64,000 nt of DNA from DASWYT01 sp965246875. GTDB lineage: Bacteria > Pseudomonadota > Alphaproteobacteria > Micavibrionales > SZUA-601. Location of the stretch: assembly GCA_965246875.1 (NCBI GenBank), contig CBDFFU010000003.1, forward strand, positions 372,001 to 436,000, written 5' to 3'. The notes under the pieces are model-generated. The model was not told where the DNA came from, did no database searches, and saw nothing but the letters and a program-made list of their open reading frames with translations. This document shows, piece after piece, positions 34,801 through 43,659 of the stretch. Both the position numbers and the translations under genes were made by a program. Position 1 is the first letter of the stretch; every line of letters starts with the position of its first letter.

Positions 34801-37800
34801 GTGACGGCATCCACGCCAGCAACGCAAACAACGTCACAATCAAAAACAACATCGTTAAAAACAGCTCCGCCAACGCCATCTATTTCACGAACGCGGCGAA
34901 CGGCACCGCGACAAACAACAAAGTGGTCAACACCGGCAATACCGGTCATGGCATTGCTTTTGAGAACAGCAATAACGGCACGGCGACCGGCAACAGTGTG
35001 ACACACACCGGTTATAACGGACTTTACTCCACCGGCGGCACCGGCATGGCTTTCGAAACCAACACGGTTACGGATTCCGGTTATTTCACCGACAGCAACC
35101 CGCTGGTCGTCACCCACGGTATTTCGATTGAGAACGGCTCCGGGTTGATCAAGGGCAACACAATCGACAATGCCGCACACGGGATTTTGGTCTATAACAC
35201 CACCGCTGCAACAACGGTTGATGGCAACACCGTCAAAAACACCTCGGATGAAGGCATCATTGCCGACACCGCCAATGGCGTGACGATTAAAAACAACATC
35301 GTCAGCAACACCGGCAAAAATGGCGTCTCCGTTCTGAATAGCGGCAAAGCACAAATTACCAGCAATGCCATTGGTTACACCAATGCAGCTGGCACAACCA
35401 GCGGCGGCGCTAAAAACATTCATGGCGACGGCATTTTCGTCTCCAACTCGGATGGCGATGCTGGTACCAAAACAACCATTACCGGCAACAAAATCGGTAA
35501 CACCAAATCAATGGCGTTTGATAACGGCAGCGGGATTCAGGTCGTCAACAGTGATTACGTCCAAATCGGCGGTAGCACCAACACGCTGAAAAACACGATT
35601 AAAACTGTCGATTGGGATGGCATTCGTCTGGATTATGAAGGCGGCACAGCCAACAATATCACGGTCGATAATAATGACATCGACGGTGTTGTTCGGGTCG
35701 GTATTTACGCTGAAAACCTCAGCAATAGCACGATCAAGAATAACACCATTAAAAACGTTGCCACTTATGACGGCATCTGGGTCGCTGGCGGGAACACTGT
35801 TGGCGTGAATGGCAACGCCACCAGTGCCACAGCGCGCGATGGCGTTTATGCGTCCGGTGTCACTGCTTTGACACTGGATGGCAACACCGTCAAAACGGCT
35901 GGTGCCAACGGCTTTAATATTGACAACAGCGCATCAGCCTTGATCCAGAACAACAAGGTCACCGGCGGCAGCAGTTTATTGGCAACCGCTGGTATCAAAG
36001 GCGCGCAACTGGATGGTATCCACGTGACCAACAGCGCCGGCGTCAAAGTTTTGAGCAACACGGTTCAGGGTGGTGATGCTCTGCTGGGGTTAAATGCGGG
36101 TGCCACAGGTGCCACAGGTGCCGGTCAAAACGGTATCGCCATTGACAACAGCACCAATGCAACGGTGACCGGCAATACGGTCAAGGGCGGTATCTCTGGC
36201 TTGAAAGCTGTTGGCGGTAAAGGCGCAAATGGACACGGTATTCTCGTCTCTAACAGTGCCAATGCGTCGATCACATCAAATCACATGGTTACCGGTGTTA
36301 TCAATCAGTCTGCCGGTCTCGATGGCATTCACTTGCTGAATGATGACAATGCAACGGTATCGTCAAACGACGTAACCAATGTCGGCGGCAACGGCATCGG
36401 CTTTGACGGTGTGACCAACAGCACGGCTGACAACAACACGATCAAAATCGCGCAAGATGGCATCTATGTCACCGGCGGCGCCAAAAATACGCTGAGTAAC
36501 AATAAAATCTCGGCGGTTGTGACGAATGGTATCCATGCCTACAACACCACGACGCTGAACGCATTGAAAAATACGATCAGCCTTGATGGCGGCAACGGGA
36601 TTGCCTTTGATACGGTCGATCACAGTGTTGTCGATACCAACACGATCACCGGTACAGCGGCCAATGGCGCTGACCTGAAAAATTCACATGACAACACGGT
36701 CAAAGGCAACACGATCACCGCTGCGGCGAAAGATGGTGTGTCTGTTCAAGGTGGTTACACCAATGCCGTTAAAGAGAACACCATCACCGGTGCAGCGCTG
36801 GACGGCGTCTATGGTTATGACACAACCGGTTTGACCGTTGATACCAACACAATCACCGGCGTTGGCGGCAATGGCGTGGCATTCGATCATGTCAGCAACA
36901 GCTCTGCCGATAATAACACGATCACCGGCACCGTGAAAAACGGCATGAGCGTAATCAACTCGAACAGCGTTGCCTTCACGAATAACAAAATCACCGGCAC
37001 GGCGCAAAACGGGATTTATGTTGACCCAAGCTTTAACATCACGTTGGCGGGCAACACGATTACCGGTGCAGCTTTAGACGGCATCCATGCACAAGATACG
37101 CTGGGCCTCTTCATCCTGGGCAACCACATTCTGGGTGCTGGCGATGATGGGATTGAGGTGTCAAATTCAGCGGGCGTGATCGTCGGCGGCAATGATGTGA
37201 CCGGTGTTGTCCATGACGGGATCAAGCTGGATACAACAGCAGGTGATCTGGTGGCTTTGAACACCATCACCGGCGTTGGCGGCAATGGTATCACCTTTAA
37301 CAACTCGGCCTTTGGTCTGGTTGGCGGTAACGTCATTACGGCAGCCCTTAAAGACGGTATCCATGCGGATGGCGTCTTTGGTGCCCTGTTTGCAGGAAAC
37401 GTCATCGGCTTGGCTGGCGGTCATGGTATCTATGCTGATAACGTGGCTCTGACAGGTTATGTCGGCAACATCATTGTCGGAACGGGTCAAGACGGTATCA
37501 ATATCAACCATGCAGCAGGCACTCTGGTTGCTGATAACACTGTTGGCTTGACACTTGGCAATGGTATCTCGACTGACAGCACCGTTGGCACACTGATCAC
37601 TGGCAACACAGTTGCTGGTGTCCTGGGTGGCCAAGGCATCCAAGTGACGAACGCTCTGTTCACGGATATCACCAATAACACAGTGATTGGCACGACAGGT
37701 TACGGCATCGGTGTTGAAAACGCGGCTGGCCTGTCGGTTGACGGCAACTTTGTGACCTTGACCGGTCAGGACGGTGTCGGTTTGTTCAACGTCGCGTTTG

Positions 37801-40148
37801 CTGATGTGTCGAATAACACCACATTCTTGACGCTGGGCAACGGGATTTCGGCATCCAACGCGATTGCGTTGAATGTTGAAAATAACCAGGTCTTTGGTGC
37901 TGGTCATGACGGGATCGCGCTGCAAAGCGTGGCGTTCGCCAAGGTCGAAAACAATCTGGTGGCTGGCACATTGAACGATGGTATTTCGGTTCGTGACAGC
38001 GCCCTGGTCGGCATCAACAGCAATCAGGTCTTCTTAGCTGGCGGCAACGGCATTTTCGTTGACCCATCCTTTGGCATCTCGATCGATGGTAACGTGATCG
38101 CCGGTACATTCGGTGATGGCATCCACGCCGAAGATGTGATTGGCCTGTCGATTACCAACAACTTTATTACGCTTGCTGGTGATGACGGTATCGATGTCGA
38201 TAACACATTGTTTACGGCAATCGCCGGTAACACAATTATTGGCACAATAGATAACGGGGTTGAAATCTCTGATACAGCTGGCCTGTTGGTTGCTGACAAT
38301 AATGTCTTCCTGGCTGGCGGTAACGGCATCGATCTCGATGGCACATTCGGCTCCCTGATTTTGGGCAACCGGATTGCAGGCGTGGCGGGTGACGGCATTC
38401 ACATGGATGACAGCATTCTGTCTCTGATCGCCGGCAACACGATTGCCTTGGCTGGTGACGACGGGATCGATATCGACGACAGCAACCTGATTGGCGTTGT
38501 CGCCAACGGTGTTGGCCTGGTCGGCGATAACGGCGTTGAAGTCTCTGACACGGATAACATCGCGATCGGTTTGAACCTGATCGGTCTGACCGGCAATGAC
38601 GGTATCAATGTTCGTCGCAGCGACAATCTGGCGATCGGCCTGAACGTCATCGGTTTGACCGGCGGCGATGGTATCGATGCCCGTCACATCAGCGATGCCT
38701 ACATCGGCAGCAACCTGATTGTTGGTACTGCACAAAATGGTATCCGCACGGCCGACTCTGATAATCTGACGATCCGTGACAACTTCATTGCCTTTACTGG
38801 CCGTGATGGTGTGCATGCGACAACCGGCACCGACACGCTGATCGACAACAACGCCATCAGCTTCACCGGTGACGATGGCGTCGATGTCCGTAACACAACC
38901 AATGCGATAATCTCTGACAATAATATCAGCAACACCGGCGGTGATGGCATTCAAGGCCGTTACGTGTTGAGCGCAAACATTCACGGCAATAGCGTGGCGT
39001 TTGCCAACGATGATGGTATCGATCTGGAGCATGTCGGTTACAGCACGGTTGACAATAATGATGTCGACTATGTGACGCACAATGGTATCGAAGTGTCTGA
39101 CATGGAATTCTCGACGCTCAGCAACAACCGCATTGGTGTGAATGGTATTGTCGGCGGCAACGGGATTGATATCCGCAACAGCAGCGTTTTGACCGTGACC
39201 ACTAACACGATTGACACAAATGTCCAAGGCGACGGGATCTATATCGACCCAAGCTTCAGCATTAATCTGGAAGACAACCTGATCAATAAAGTTGGCGGTA
39301 TCGGAATCAATGTTGACGGCCAAGGCAATGGCGACATTCGACTGGCCGGTAACACGGTCAACAGCCTGGCCGGTCATATCGGTGCCCGTTTCGAAAGCGG
39401 GAACATTGACCTGACAGACGCTCATTACAACACCTTCAACGGTGGTGCGGTTGGCCTGCTGTTCGATCCAGGCAAAGGCGGCGACCCGCATGGTTTGACC
39501 TTGTTCAATGATGGCAACCCAGGCTTTGGCGGCACGATCGGCCAGACGCACTTCAATGGTCAAAGCGATTACTATGTCGAATTGGCCAACGGGGCCTTCT
39601 TCGATCCAGGAACGCCAACTTTGTTGAATGGCTATGACGCCTCGTTCGATGGCAAGAAAGTCGCGGACATGAATTTTGTCGAGTACAATGCGTTGCTCGC
39701 CAAGATTTATGATTATAACGATGACAGCACCTTAGGTTTGTTCTTTCCGAAGCTGACCAATAGCGCTGATATCAACGACATCCTGCGTCGTCAAGACCCG
39801 CTGGCCTATGCCAACTTCCGTAGCCCGTTGCTGACGATTATCGGCCTGCCGTTTGCCCCTGGCGCCCGGATCCCGGCCAGCGTCCTGAACAGCTTGAATA
39901 GCGCTGCTGGCTTGAACAGCATCGCGTCTGCTGCAGGTGGTGGTAAAGACAACGGCGGCCTGACGGTCAAGGATGCTGATGCTGGCCAGTTCGCCTCGTT
40001 GTTGAACTCGGTTGAAGCGGGTGCTGGCGAGAAAACGGTTGGTTGCTGGGGCGGAGTTTACTCTGGTCTAGGGGCAACACCGGTCACCTATAACTTTAAC
40101 ATGGCCCCTGTGGCCCAGCTGGCTGACCAAGGCAAGTGCGGCAGCTAA
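31893..40148 (+). CDS. Giant TpsA exoprotein (filamentous haemagglutinin type)
   Basis: A 2751-residue secreted protein. An extended signal peptide (basic RRATRGG, hydrophobic core, cleavage after about residue 51) precedes the TPS secretion domain (residues about 60-260), with VNQSTQRALIDWSTFNIG and NVIVLNQNGVFFGNNAHVDVAGLM. A Gly-rich part follows to about residue 590, then two pectin-lyase/NosD-like starts (TYNENVTIS, TYDEDLIIN), then a very long run of about 23-residue right-handed beta-helix turns to about residue 2510. The C-terminal domain (to 2751) contains C2718 and C2749, the only cysteines I see. It is probably a surface fibre or adhesin released or anchored after export by TpsB. 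Confidence 0.93.
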   Translation: MTKTTKPTSTFNAISTESKHETASLHVLRRATRGGMLALAGLLSTTALSFADPAVGELPSGGVVTSGGATFDYSQPNHLDVNQSTQRALIDWSTFNIGEQASTHFNQINSSAIAVNRVHDVNPSQILGSLTANGNVIVLNQNGVFFGNNAHVDVAGLMVSTGEIDANAFNSTGAVKLSNINANPNAKIVNKGSISVKDGGLAAFVAPNLINDGVIEAKLGRIALAAGADKATVDFYGDGLVELVLDDKASKALIDNTGTLKADGGTIAITAAAAKDVVNSVINMGGVVEANTVGVKNGKIILGATNADIKVTGKVSAKGGKGKVDVRSTKNITVAGDINADGDNGSVTLWGDESTMLTGTISVLGDNGFVETSGGKLGVHGDVILSEGGEWLLDPTDLWVMPSPADGGIPLAGGTFSPDDSANDSWYWVGVDSINNALNANNSVVLKTHNNGTREGDIQVNANILKTTAGTASLTLQAHDDIDVNNSITATAGKLNVTMNADYDNSGNGGAGGDANININNNITTNGGAISATAPGNMTLAAGTLLDAQGGNISLAQGKVLLADANSIRTSGTGTIALAQNIGGLIQGAINALKNTGTGTSTVTVGNGTYNENVTISKSNTKLLSKNGRAATTINGQQAGSEQGAVYITTGTNNVQVGDIGHGFKINGVNGNGASERSAVYLQGNNTGNRIIGNEIVANGDAGLMTEYSAVVNNLIIDSNIFSGQTFEGANPSGVGSSTQFNVGNNVPRQLVVIGGGAGGGNTSNVTFTNNDLTGKTGGISTDDGVSPQGNYAATIDSQGATITGNIFEASMTRSALLRTRGTKTLISGNTFKTAGLKNSAYVLEVADSAYTGGLPTTNDSIADIWNTNTFVGNAATTSDGVGSTDYIGTSIQSAINLSNTGATVYASAGTYDEDLIINKALTLNGAKASVNANAAGRGTGETIITPHSPGILITANNVTVDGLTIDGASDGIHASNANNVTIKNNIVKNSSANAIYFTNAANGTATNNKVVNTGNTGHGIAFENSNNGTATGNSVTHTGYNGLYSTGGTGMAFETNTVTDSGYFTDSNPLVVTHGISIENGSGLIKGNTIDNAAHGILVYNTTAATTVDGNTVKNTSDEGIIADTANGVTIKNNIVSNTGKNGVSVLNSGKAQITSNAIGYTNAAGTTSGGAKNIHGDGIFVSNSDGDAGTKTTITGNKIGNTKSMAFDNGSGIQVVNSDYVQIGGSTNTLKNTIKTVDWDGIRLDYEGGTANNITVDNNDIDGVVRVGIYAENLSNSTIKNNTIKNVATYDGIWVAGGNTVGVNGNATSATARDGVYASGVTALTLDGNTVKTAGANGFNIDNSASALIQNNKVTGGSSLLATAGIKGAQLDGIHVTNSAGVKVLSNTVQGGDALLGLNAGATGATGAGQNGIAIDNSTNATVTGNTVKGGISGLKAVGGKGANGHGILVSNSANASITSNHMVTGVINQSAGLDGIHLLNDDNATVSSNDVTNVGGNGIGFDGVTNSTADNNTIKIAQDGIYVTGGAKNTLSNNKISAVVTNGIHAYNTTTLNALKNTISLDGGNGIAFDTVDHSVVDTNTITGTAANGADLKNSHDNTVKGNTITAAAKDGVSVQGGYTNAVKENTITGAALDGVYGYDTTGLTVDTNTITGVGGNGVAFDHVSNSSADNNTITGTVKNGMSVINSNSVAFTNNKITGTAQNGIYVDPSFNITLAGNTITGAALDGIHAQDTLGLFILGNHILGAGDDGIEVSNSAGVIVGGNDVTGVVHDGIKLDTTAGDLVALNTITGVGGNGITFNNSAFGLVGGNVITAALKDGIHADGVFGALFAGNVIGLAGGHGIYADNVALTGYVGNIIVGTGQDGININHAAGTLVADNTVGLTLGNGISTDSTVGTLITGNTVAGVLGGQGIQVTNALFTDITNNTVIGTTGYGIGVENAAGLSVDGNFVTLTGQDGVGLFNVAFADVSNNTTFLTLGNGISASNAIALNVENNQVFGAGHDGIALQSVAFAKVENNLVAGTLNDGISVRDSALVGINSNQVFLAGGNGIFVDPSFGISIDGNVIAGTFGDGIHAEDVIGLSITNNFITLAGDDGIDVDNTLFTAIAGNTIIGTIDNGVEISDTAGLLVADNNVFLAGGNGIDLDGTFGSLILGNRIAGVAGDGIHMDDSILSLIAGNTIALAGDDGIDIDDSNLIGVVANGVGLVGDNGVEVSDTDNIAIGLNLIGLTGNDGINVRRSDNLAIGLNVIGLTGGDGIDARHISDAYIGSNLIVGTAQNGIRTADSDNLTIRDNFIAFTGRDGVHATTGTDTLIDNNAISFTGDDGVDVRNTTNAIISDNNISNTGGDGIQGRYVLSANIHGNSVAFANDDGIDLEHVGYSTVDNNDVDYVTHNGIEVSDMEFSTLSNNRIGVNGIVGGNGIDIRNSSVLTVTTNTIDTNVQGDGIYIDPSFSINLEDNLINKVGGIGINVDGQGNGDIRLAGNTVNSLAGHIGARFESGNIDLTDAHYNTFNGGAVGLLFDPGKGGDPHGLTLFNDGNPGFGGTIGQTHFNGQSDYYVELANGAFFDPGTPTLLNGYDASFDGKKVADMNFVEYNALLAKIYDYNDDSTLGLFFPKLTNSADINDILRRQDPLAYANFRSPLLTIIGLPFAPGARIPASVLNSLNSAAGLNSIASAAGGGKDNGGLTVKDADAGQFASLLNSVEAGAGEKTVGCWGGVYSGLGATPVTYNFNMAPVAQLADQGKCGS
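34740..39400 (+). repeat. Coding tandem repeats of the TpsA beta-helix (about 69-base period)
   Basis: Degenerate repeats encode turns of the form N-x-I-T-G-x4-D/N-G-I-x-x-x-x-(7-9)-I/V. Unit length is most often 23 codons, and roughly 60 or more turns fit in this stretch (estimate from period). Sequence identity between units is low at DNA level but the DGI and NTITG positions are well kept. Near-identical GIYVDPSF-type turns recur at about 37015, 38052 and 39237, hinting at an older block duplication. Confidence 0.85.
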
Positions 40149-40175
40149 GCGGTCGCAGTGATAAAAAAAATTAAC

Positions 40176-40207
40176 AAAAAGCCGTTACCGTTGTAACGGC
40201 TTTTTTT
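40176..40207 (+). terminator. Terminator after the TpsA gene
   Basis: GCCGTTAC at 40181-40188 pairs with GTAACGGC at 40193-40200 around a CGTT loop, extended by the flanking A-run and followed by seven T. It separates the exoprotein transcript from the SapC-family gene. Confidence 0.93.
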
Positions 40208-40253
40208 ATCAGACCCCAAACACCATCCCGACGCCTTTTAGACAGGATTTATC

Positions 40254-41033
40254 ATGACGAAAAACACAAATGCCAAGACCGCCCCGCAGCCAAAAGTGCA
40301 AACGGCACAAGACCTGCCATTATTTTACAAAAACCCGGTGATGCTGGACAAGGTCAAGCACCGGTTTCATGGCGTGGCGACAAAAAGCAGCAATTATAAT
40401 TTTGCGCAGAACATCAACGCCGTGCCGATCACCCTGATCGAGCTGCCACAAATCATGATGAATTATCCAATTGTCTTTACAGCAGGTGCAATGCCGTTTC
40501 CGGTGGCGTTGCTTGGCTTGCGCGACGGACAGAATCTGTTCGTCAACCAGGATGGTCAATGGGCGCAGGACCGCTATATCCCGGCCTATATCCGCCGTTA
40601 TCCGTTTATCTTTGCCGATCAAGGCAATAGTGAAAATTTTACTTTGTGCATCGATGATGTGTCCGATTGGCTGCTGAATAATGACGGTGAAAAACTCTTT
40701 ACCGCCGATGGCGATATGACACAGCTGACTGAAAACGCATTGGAGTTCTGCAAATCCTATCACGCGGCAAGTGCTGAAACCCTGCGCTTTGCCAAAGCCT
40801 TGCAAGAGAGCGACATTCTGGTCGACCGTAATGCCACCATTCAAATTGATGGCCAGCCAAATTTTCAACTGTCAGGCTTCCGCCAAGTGGATGAAGAAAA
40901 ACTGCGCAACCTGCCAAGTGAAACTGTCCTGCAATGGCACAAAGAAGGCTGGCTTGCCATGCTGTACACGCACTTGTTATCAACCCAAAACTGGCAGCGC
41001 CTGTTTGGCCTGATGCAAGAGCAAAACGCTTAA
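40254..41033 (+). CDS. SapC-family protein
   Basis: A 259-residue cytoplasmic-looking protein of the SapC family, named from Campylobacter S-layer genes. Typical parts are LPLFYKNPVMLDKVKHRFHGV near the start, the central PIVFTAGAMPFPVALLGLRDGQNLFV, YIPAYIRRYPFIF, and LTENALEFCKSYH near the end. There is no signal peptide or membrane helix. The biochemical role of the family is not settled. It sits 106 bases after the TpsA stop, beyond a terminator, and its stop overlaps endonuclease V by four bases. A role in exoprotein production or modification is inference from position only. Confidence 0.85.
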   Translation: MTKNTNAKTAPQPKVQTAQDLPLFYKNPVMLDKVKHRFHGVATKSSNYNFAQNINAVPITLIELPQIMMNYPIVFTAGAMPFPVALLGLRDGQNLFVNQDGQWAQDRYIPAYIRRYPFIFADQGNSENFTLCIDDVSDWLLNNDGEKLFTADGDMTQLTENALEFCKSYHAASAETLRFAKALQESDILVDRNATIQIDGQPNFQLSGFRQVDEEKLRNLPSETVLQWHKEGWLAMLYTHLLSTQNWQRLFGLMQEQNA

Positions 41034-41737
41034 AGCAACAAATCCATTTCAGACATCGACGGCGCAGCTTTCAATTGCGCCGTTTTTGTTTTCGACCATT
41101 TGTCGGCCAGCCGTGTCGGTTCCGGTAAGCGATAGGTTGTCAGGCAGTTTCGTGTAATCGCCAAGGCCGTTGCCTGATCAATACGATGACCCGGTGAAAT
41201 AAACAGCGGTTTGACATTTGTCTTGCTGCGTAACACGGTGCCTAACTGCTCCGTTTTATAACCCAAGATTGTAGTGGCACCTTTCTCCAAAGCCGGTTCG
41301 GTATAGAAACCGGACAAGCGCGATTTGGCGACACCGATGCCGGGCAAACCGGTCAAGACGCCGACATGACAGGCAATGCCAAACCGCCGTGGGTGCGCGA
41401 CACCCTGACCGTCCACCATGACAATATCGGGTTGTTCTGACAATTTGGCCAGTGCATCCAGAATGGTTGGCGTTTCACGGAACGATAAAAATCCCGGCAC
41501 GTACGGAAATCGTGTCGGTTGTTCGGCCTTGGCACGGTCAATAACCGTCATGGTTTTCAAATCCAGAACGACGACAAAGGCGCGCGTAATGTTGTTCACA
41601 ATATCATAACTGGCATCAATGCCCGCAATTGTGCGCAGTTCGCCAAAGTCGTTTTGTAATTTCACTTGTTGGCGCAGCAGTTGCTGCATTTGTACGGCTT
41701 CATCAATCGTGACTGGGAAATGCGGTGCTAATAGCAT
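41030..41737 (-). CDS. nfi: Endonuclease V (deoxyinosine 3' endonuclease)
   Basis: A 235-residue DNA-repair nuclease that cuts the second phosphodiester bond 3' to deoxyinosine. The motifs match: the catalytic Asp in IAGIDASYD, the strand-separating wedge PYVPGFLSFRE, and MVDGQGVAHPRRFGIACHVGVLTGLPGIGVAKSRL with the second Asp and His. The length is normal. It is convergent with the SapC gene, overlapping by four bases. Confidence 0.95.
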   Translation of the reverse strand: MLLAPHFPVTIDEAVQMQQLLRQQVKLQNDFGELRTIAGIDASYDIVNNITRAFVVVLDLKTMTVIDRAKAEQPTRFPYVPGFLSFRETPTILDALAKLSEQPDIVMVDGQGVAHPRRFGIACHVGVLTGLPGIGVAKSRLSGFYTEPALEKGATTILGYKTEQLGTVLRSKTNVKPLFISPGHRIDQATALAITRNCLTTYRLPEPTRLADKWSKTKTAQLKAAPSMSEMDLLL

Positions 41738-41753
41738 GACAGATTCATCTCAT

Positions 41754-41791
41754 AAAAAAATGCGCGGAGCGTGTTCAGCTGCCGCGCATTT
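41754..41791 (-). terminator. Terminator after the DUF4142 gene
   Basis: AAATGCGCGG at 41758-41767 pairs with CCGCGCATTT at 41782-41791. The A-run at 41754-41760 becomes a T-run on the minus strand, fitting termination of the DUF4142 transcript before nfi. Confidence 0.85.
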
Positions 41792-41806
41792 GCTTAAATT
41801 TTAAAA

Positions 41807-42325
41807 TTACTGTTTGTCTGACAGGCCATCGACATGCTCTTTATGCATGTTCAAAGCGAGCAATGTGTTAGTGGCAAACGCTTTCAAGGCGGTGCTGTCA
41901 CCTTCTTCACTGTAGGATTCAAACAAGGCAATTGTCTCTTTATGGGCTTTTTCCTGAGCAGCAATGTAATCTTTATTGAAATCTGCGGCGGACGCTTTGT
42001 TCAGTTTATTGTATTCTTTCTGATGTTTGGTATCCAGTTTCATAGGAATGTCCTTCACCGTCATTTTGCTTTCAGCAACGGCCGCTTTCAGATCGTTGCC
42101 CGTTTTCCCGTGATCGTCGATCATTTGCTGCGCAAACGCTTTGACATCAGCATCCTGCGAGCGTTTTAACGCCAGCTGACTGGATTTAACTTCAAACAGA
42201 TTACCAACTGCAGCCTTAGCCACAAAATCATTGGATGATTTAAATTCTTTGGCAAACGCTGGCAGGCTCATCATCAGCGCAATCATGATCATGACGAATG
42301 CAAAGAACGGCAGTTTATCGGACAT
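41807..42325 (-). CDS. DUF4142 periplasmic protein
   Basis: A 172-residue exported four-helix protein of the DUF4142 family (ferritin-like fold predicted for the family). The signal peptide is MIMIALMMSLPAFA, after which come FVAKAAVGNLFEVKSSQLALKRSQDADVKAFAQQMIDDHGKTG and a C-terminal NTLLALNMHKEHVDGL. A strong AGGAG precedes the ATG. The function is unknown; such genes are often stress-induced. It is divergent from the yceI gene, sharing a promoter region of about 170 bases. Confidence 0.9.
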   Translation of the reverse strand: MSDKLPFFAFVMIMIALMMSLPAFAKEFKSSNDFVAKAAVGNLFEVKSSQLALKRSQDADVKAFAQQMIDDHGKTGNDLKAAVAESKMTVKDIPMKLDTKHQKEYNKLNKASAADFNKDYIAAQEKAHKETIALFESYSEEGDSTALKAFATNTLLALNMHKEHVDGLSDKQ

Positions 42326-42493
42326 GGTGATCTCCTGATGAATTGTGAAACAGCGACCTGATGAATTATGAAACAGCGATAAGTATTCTTACGTTAAACG
42401 CTAAACGGCATAAAAAATCAGTTGGTTTTCAGTGCTTGTTTCATCAAGGCAAAATCTTATACTGGTTATGCACCCATTATTTCAGGAGTTCCC

Positions 42494-43090
42494 ATGAAAC
42501 ATTCGCTTTATATCGCCGCTTTGCTGACACTCGTGACAGGATTGCCCGTATCGGCTCACGCCGCTGCTGAGCGTTACGCGTTTGACCCGGCACACACCAA
42601 TATCGACTGGAGCGCCAACCATTTTGGCTTTTCAAACCCGACCGGCAAATTTGCGCAGGCAACCGGAACCTTGGTATTGGATGAAGCCAAGCCGGCTGCC
42701 AGCACGGTTAATGTCACCATCGACATGACAAAACTGGTGACCGGTATCGACAAATTCAATGAGCATTTGAAAAGCAAAGACTTTCTGGACGTCGCACAAT
42801 TCCCAACTGCACAATTCGTCAGCAAGACGGTAAAAGTCACCGGCCAGAATACGGCAGACATCACCGGCGATTTGACACTGCATGGTGTGACGAAACCGGT
42901 AACATTGAAAACCACGCTGAATAAAATCGGCCCGTCTGTCATGACCAAAGTCAAAACAGCCGGATTTGCCGCAACAACTACACTCAAACGGTCAGAGTTT
43001 GGTATTTCAAGTTACGTACCGGGTGTGTCGGATGAGGTTGTCTTAACGATCACGGCTGAAGCCAATCTGGAAACCGCAAAAACACCATAA
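42494..43090 (+). CDS. yceI: YceI-family periplasmic lipid-binding protein
   Basis: A 198-residue exported lipocalin-like protein. The signal peptide (MKHSLYIAALLTLVTGLPVSAHAA) is followed by the YceI start ERYAFDPAHTNIDWSANHFGFS and the conserved FNEHLKSKDFLDVAQFPTAQFVS and GDLTLHGVTKPVTL. Family members bind isoprenoid or fatty-acyl ligands. The ATG at 42494 has an AGGAG site; the reading frame to 42422 lacks one. It is followed 17 bases later by the prepilin peptidase gene. Confidence 0.93.
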   Translation: MKHSLYIAALLTLVTGLPVSAHAAAERYAFDPAHTNIDWSANHFGFSNPTGKFAQATGTLVLDEAKPAASTVNVTIDMTKLVTGIDKFNEHLKSKDFLDVAQFPTAQFVSKTVKVTGQNTADITGDLTLHGVTKPVTLKTTLNKIGPSVMTKVKTAGFAATTTLKRSEFGISSYVPGVSDEVVLTITAEANLETAKTP

Positions 43091-43107
43091 GCGTATAACG
43101 CCAGCCG

Positions 43108-43632
43108 ATGACATTGTTCTTGACCCTGACACTTGGCTGGCTGTTTCCTTGCGCGATTGCTGTCATGGCCGCCAGCGAAGATCATCGACGGCTGCAATTA
43201 TCGAATAAACATGGCTTGGTGTTGCTGATCGCCTGGCCGTTTGTCGTGACAGCGGTGCCGTATCTTCATGTGATGTCCGGCTTCTTTGCCGCGGTGCTGG
43301 TTCTCGTTCCCGGTTTGCTGTTATTCGCCATGGGTGTTTTCAGCGGCGGTGACATCAAGCTGGCTACGGCATTCGCGCTTTATCTGGGAACTTCATGGCT
43401 TGCCCCTTTTATCCTGCACACATTTTTGCTGGGCGGTGTGCTGGCCGTTGTCGCCTTGTGTGTGCGGCATTATGCGTCGCGCTTGCCCATTGAGCAACCG
43501 CCAAACCACTGGATCGACCGGCTGCGGCAAGGGGGGCGTGATCTGCCCTATGGGATCGCTCTCAGTGGTGCATTTATTATCTTAATGACAACACGGTTCG
43601 TTTACGCGTATGATTTTGTGACAAAACAATAA
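43108..43632 (+). CDS. cpaA: Prepilin peptidase, A24 family (CpaA/TadV-like)
   Basis: A 174-residue membrane protein with about five to six helices. It has the aspartyl protease motif in VFSGGDIKLATAFALYLG (G-x-GD-x-KL) and an earlier acidic pair in AASEDHRRLQLSN following helix 1. It would cleave Flp-type prepilins at the inner membrane. It is a short form without the N-methylation domain, as in CpaA/TadV. Next in line is a CpaE-like gene; no other tad genes are in the window. Confidence 0.87.
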   Translation: MTLFLTLTLGWLFPCAIAVMAASEDHRRLQLSNKHGLVLLIAWPFVVTAVPYLHVMSGFFAAVLVLVPGLLLFAMGVFSGGDIKLATAFALYLGTSWLAPFILHTFLLGGVLAVVALCVRHYASRLPIEQPPNHWIDRLRQGGRDLPYGIALSGAFIILMTTRFVYAYDFVTKQ

Positions 43633-43659
43633 TGCCAAAACGGTAATAAAAGGATTTTC

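Noticed and set aside
34740..39400. Tandem repeats considered as a CRISPR array or minisatellite
   Set aside because: The period is about 69 bases, the units are degenerate at DNA level and keep one reading frame through a single protein, so they are coding beta-helix repeats.
34563..39563. Several long minus-strand open frames inside the exoprotein gene (for example 38034-39563, 34563-35423, 37167-37925)
   Set aside because: They mirror the biased, repeat-rich codons of TpsA, lack ribosome sites and have no recognisable domains, so they are antisense shadows.
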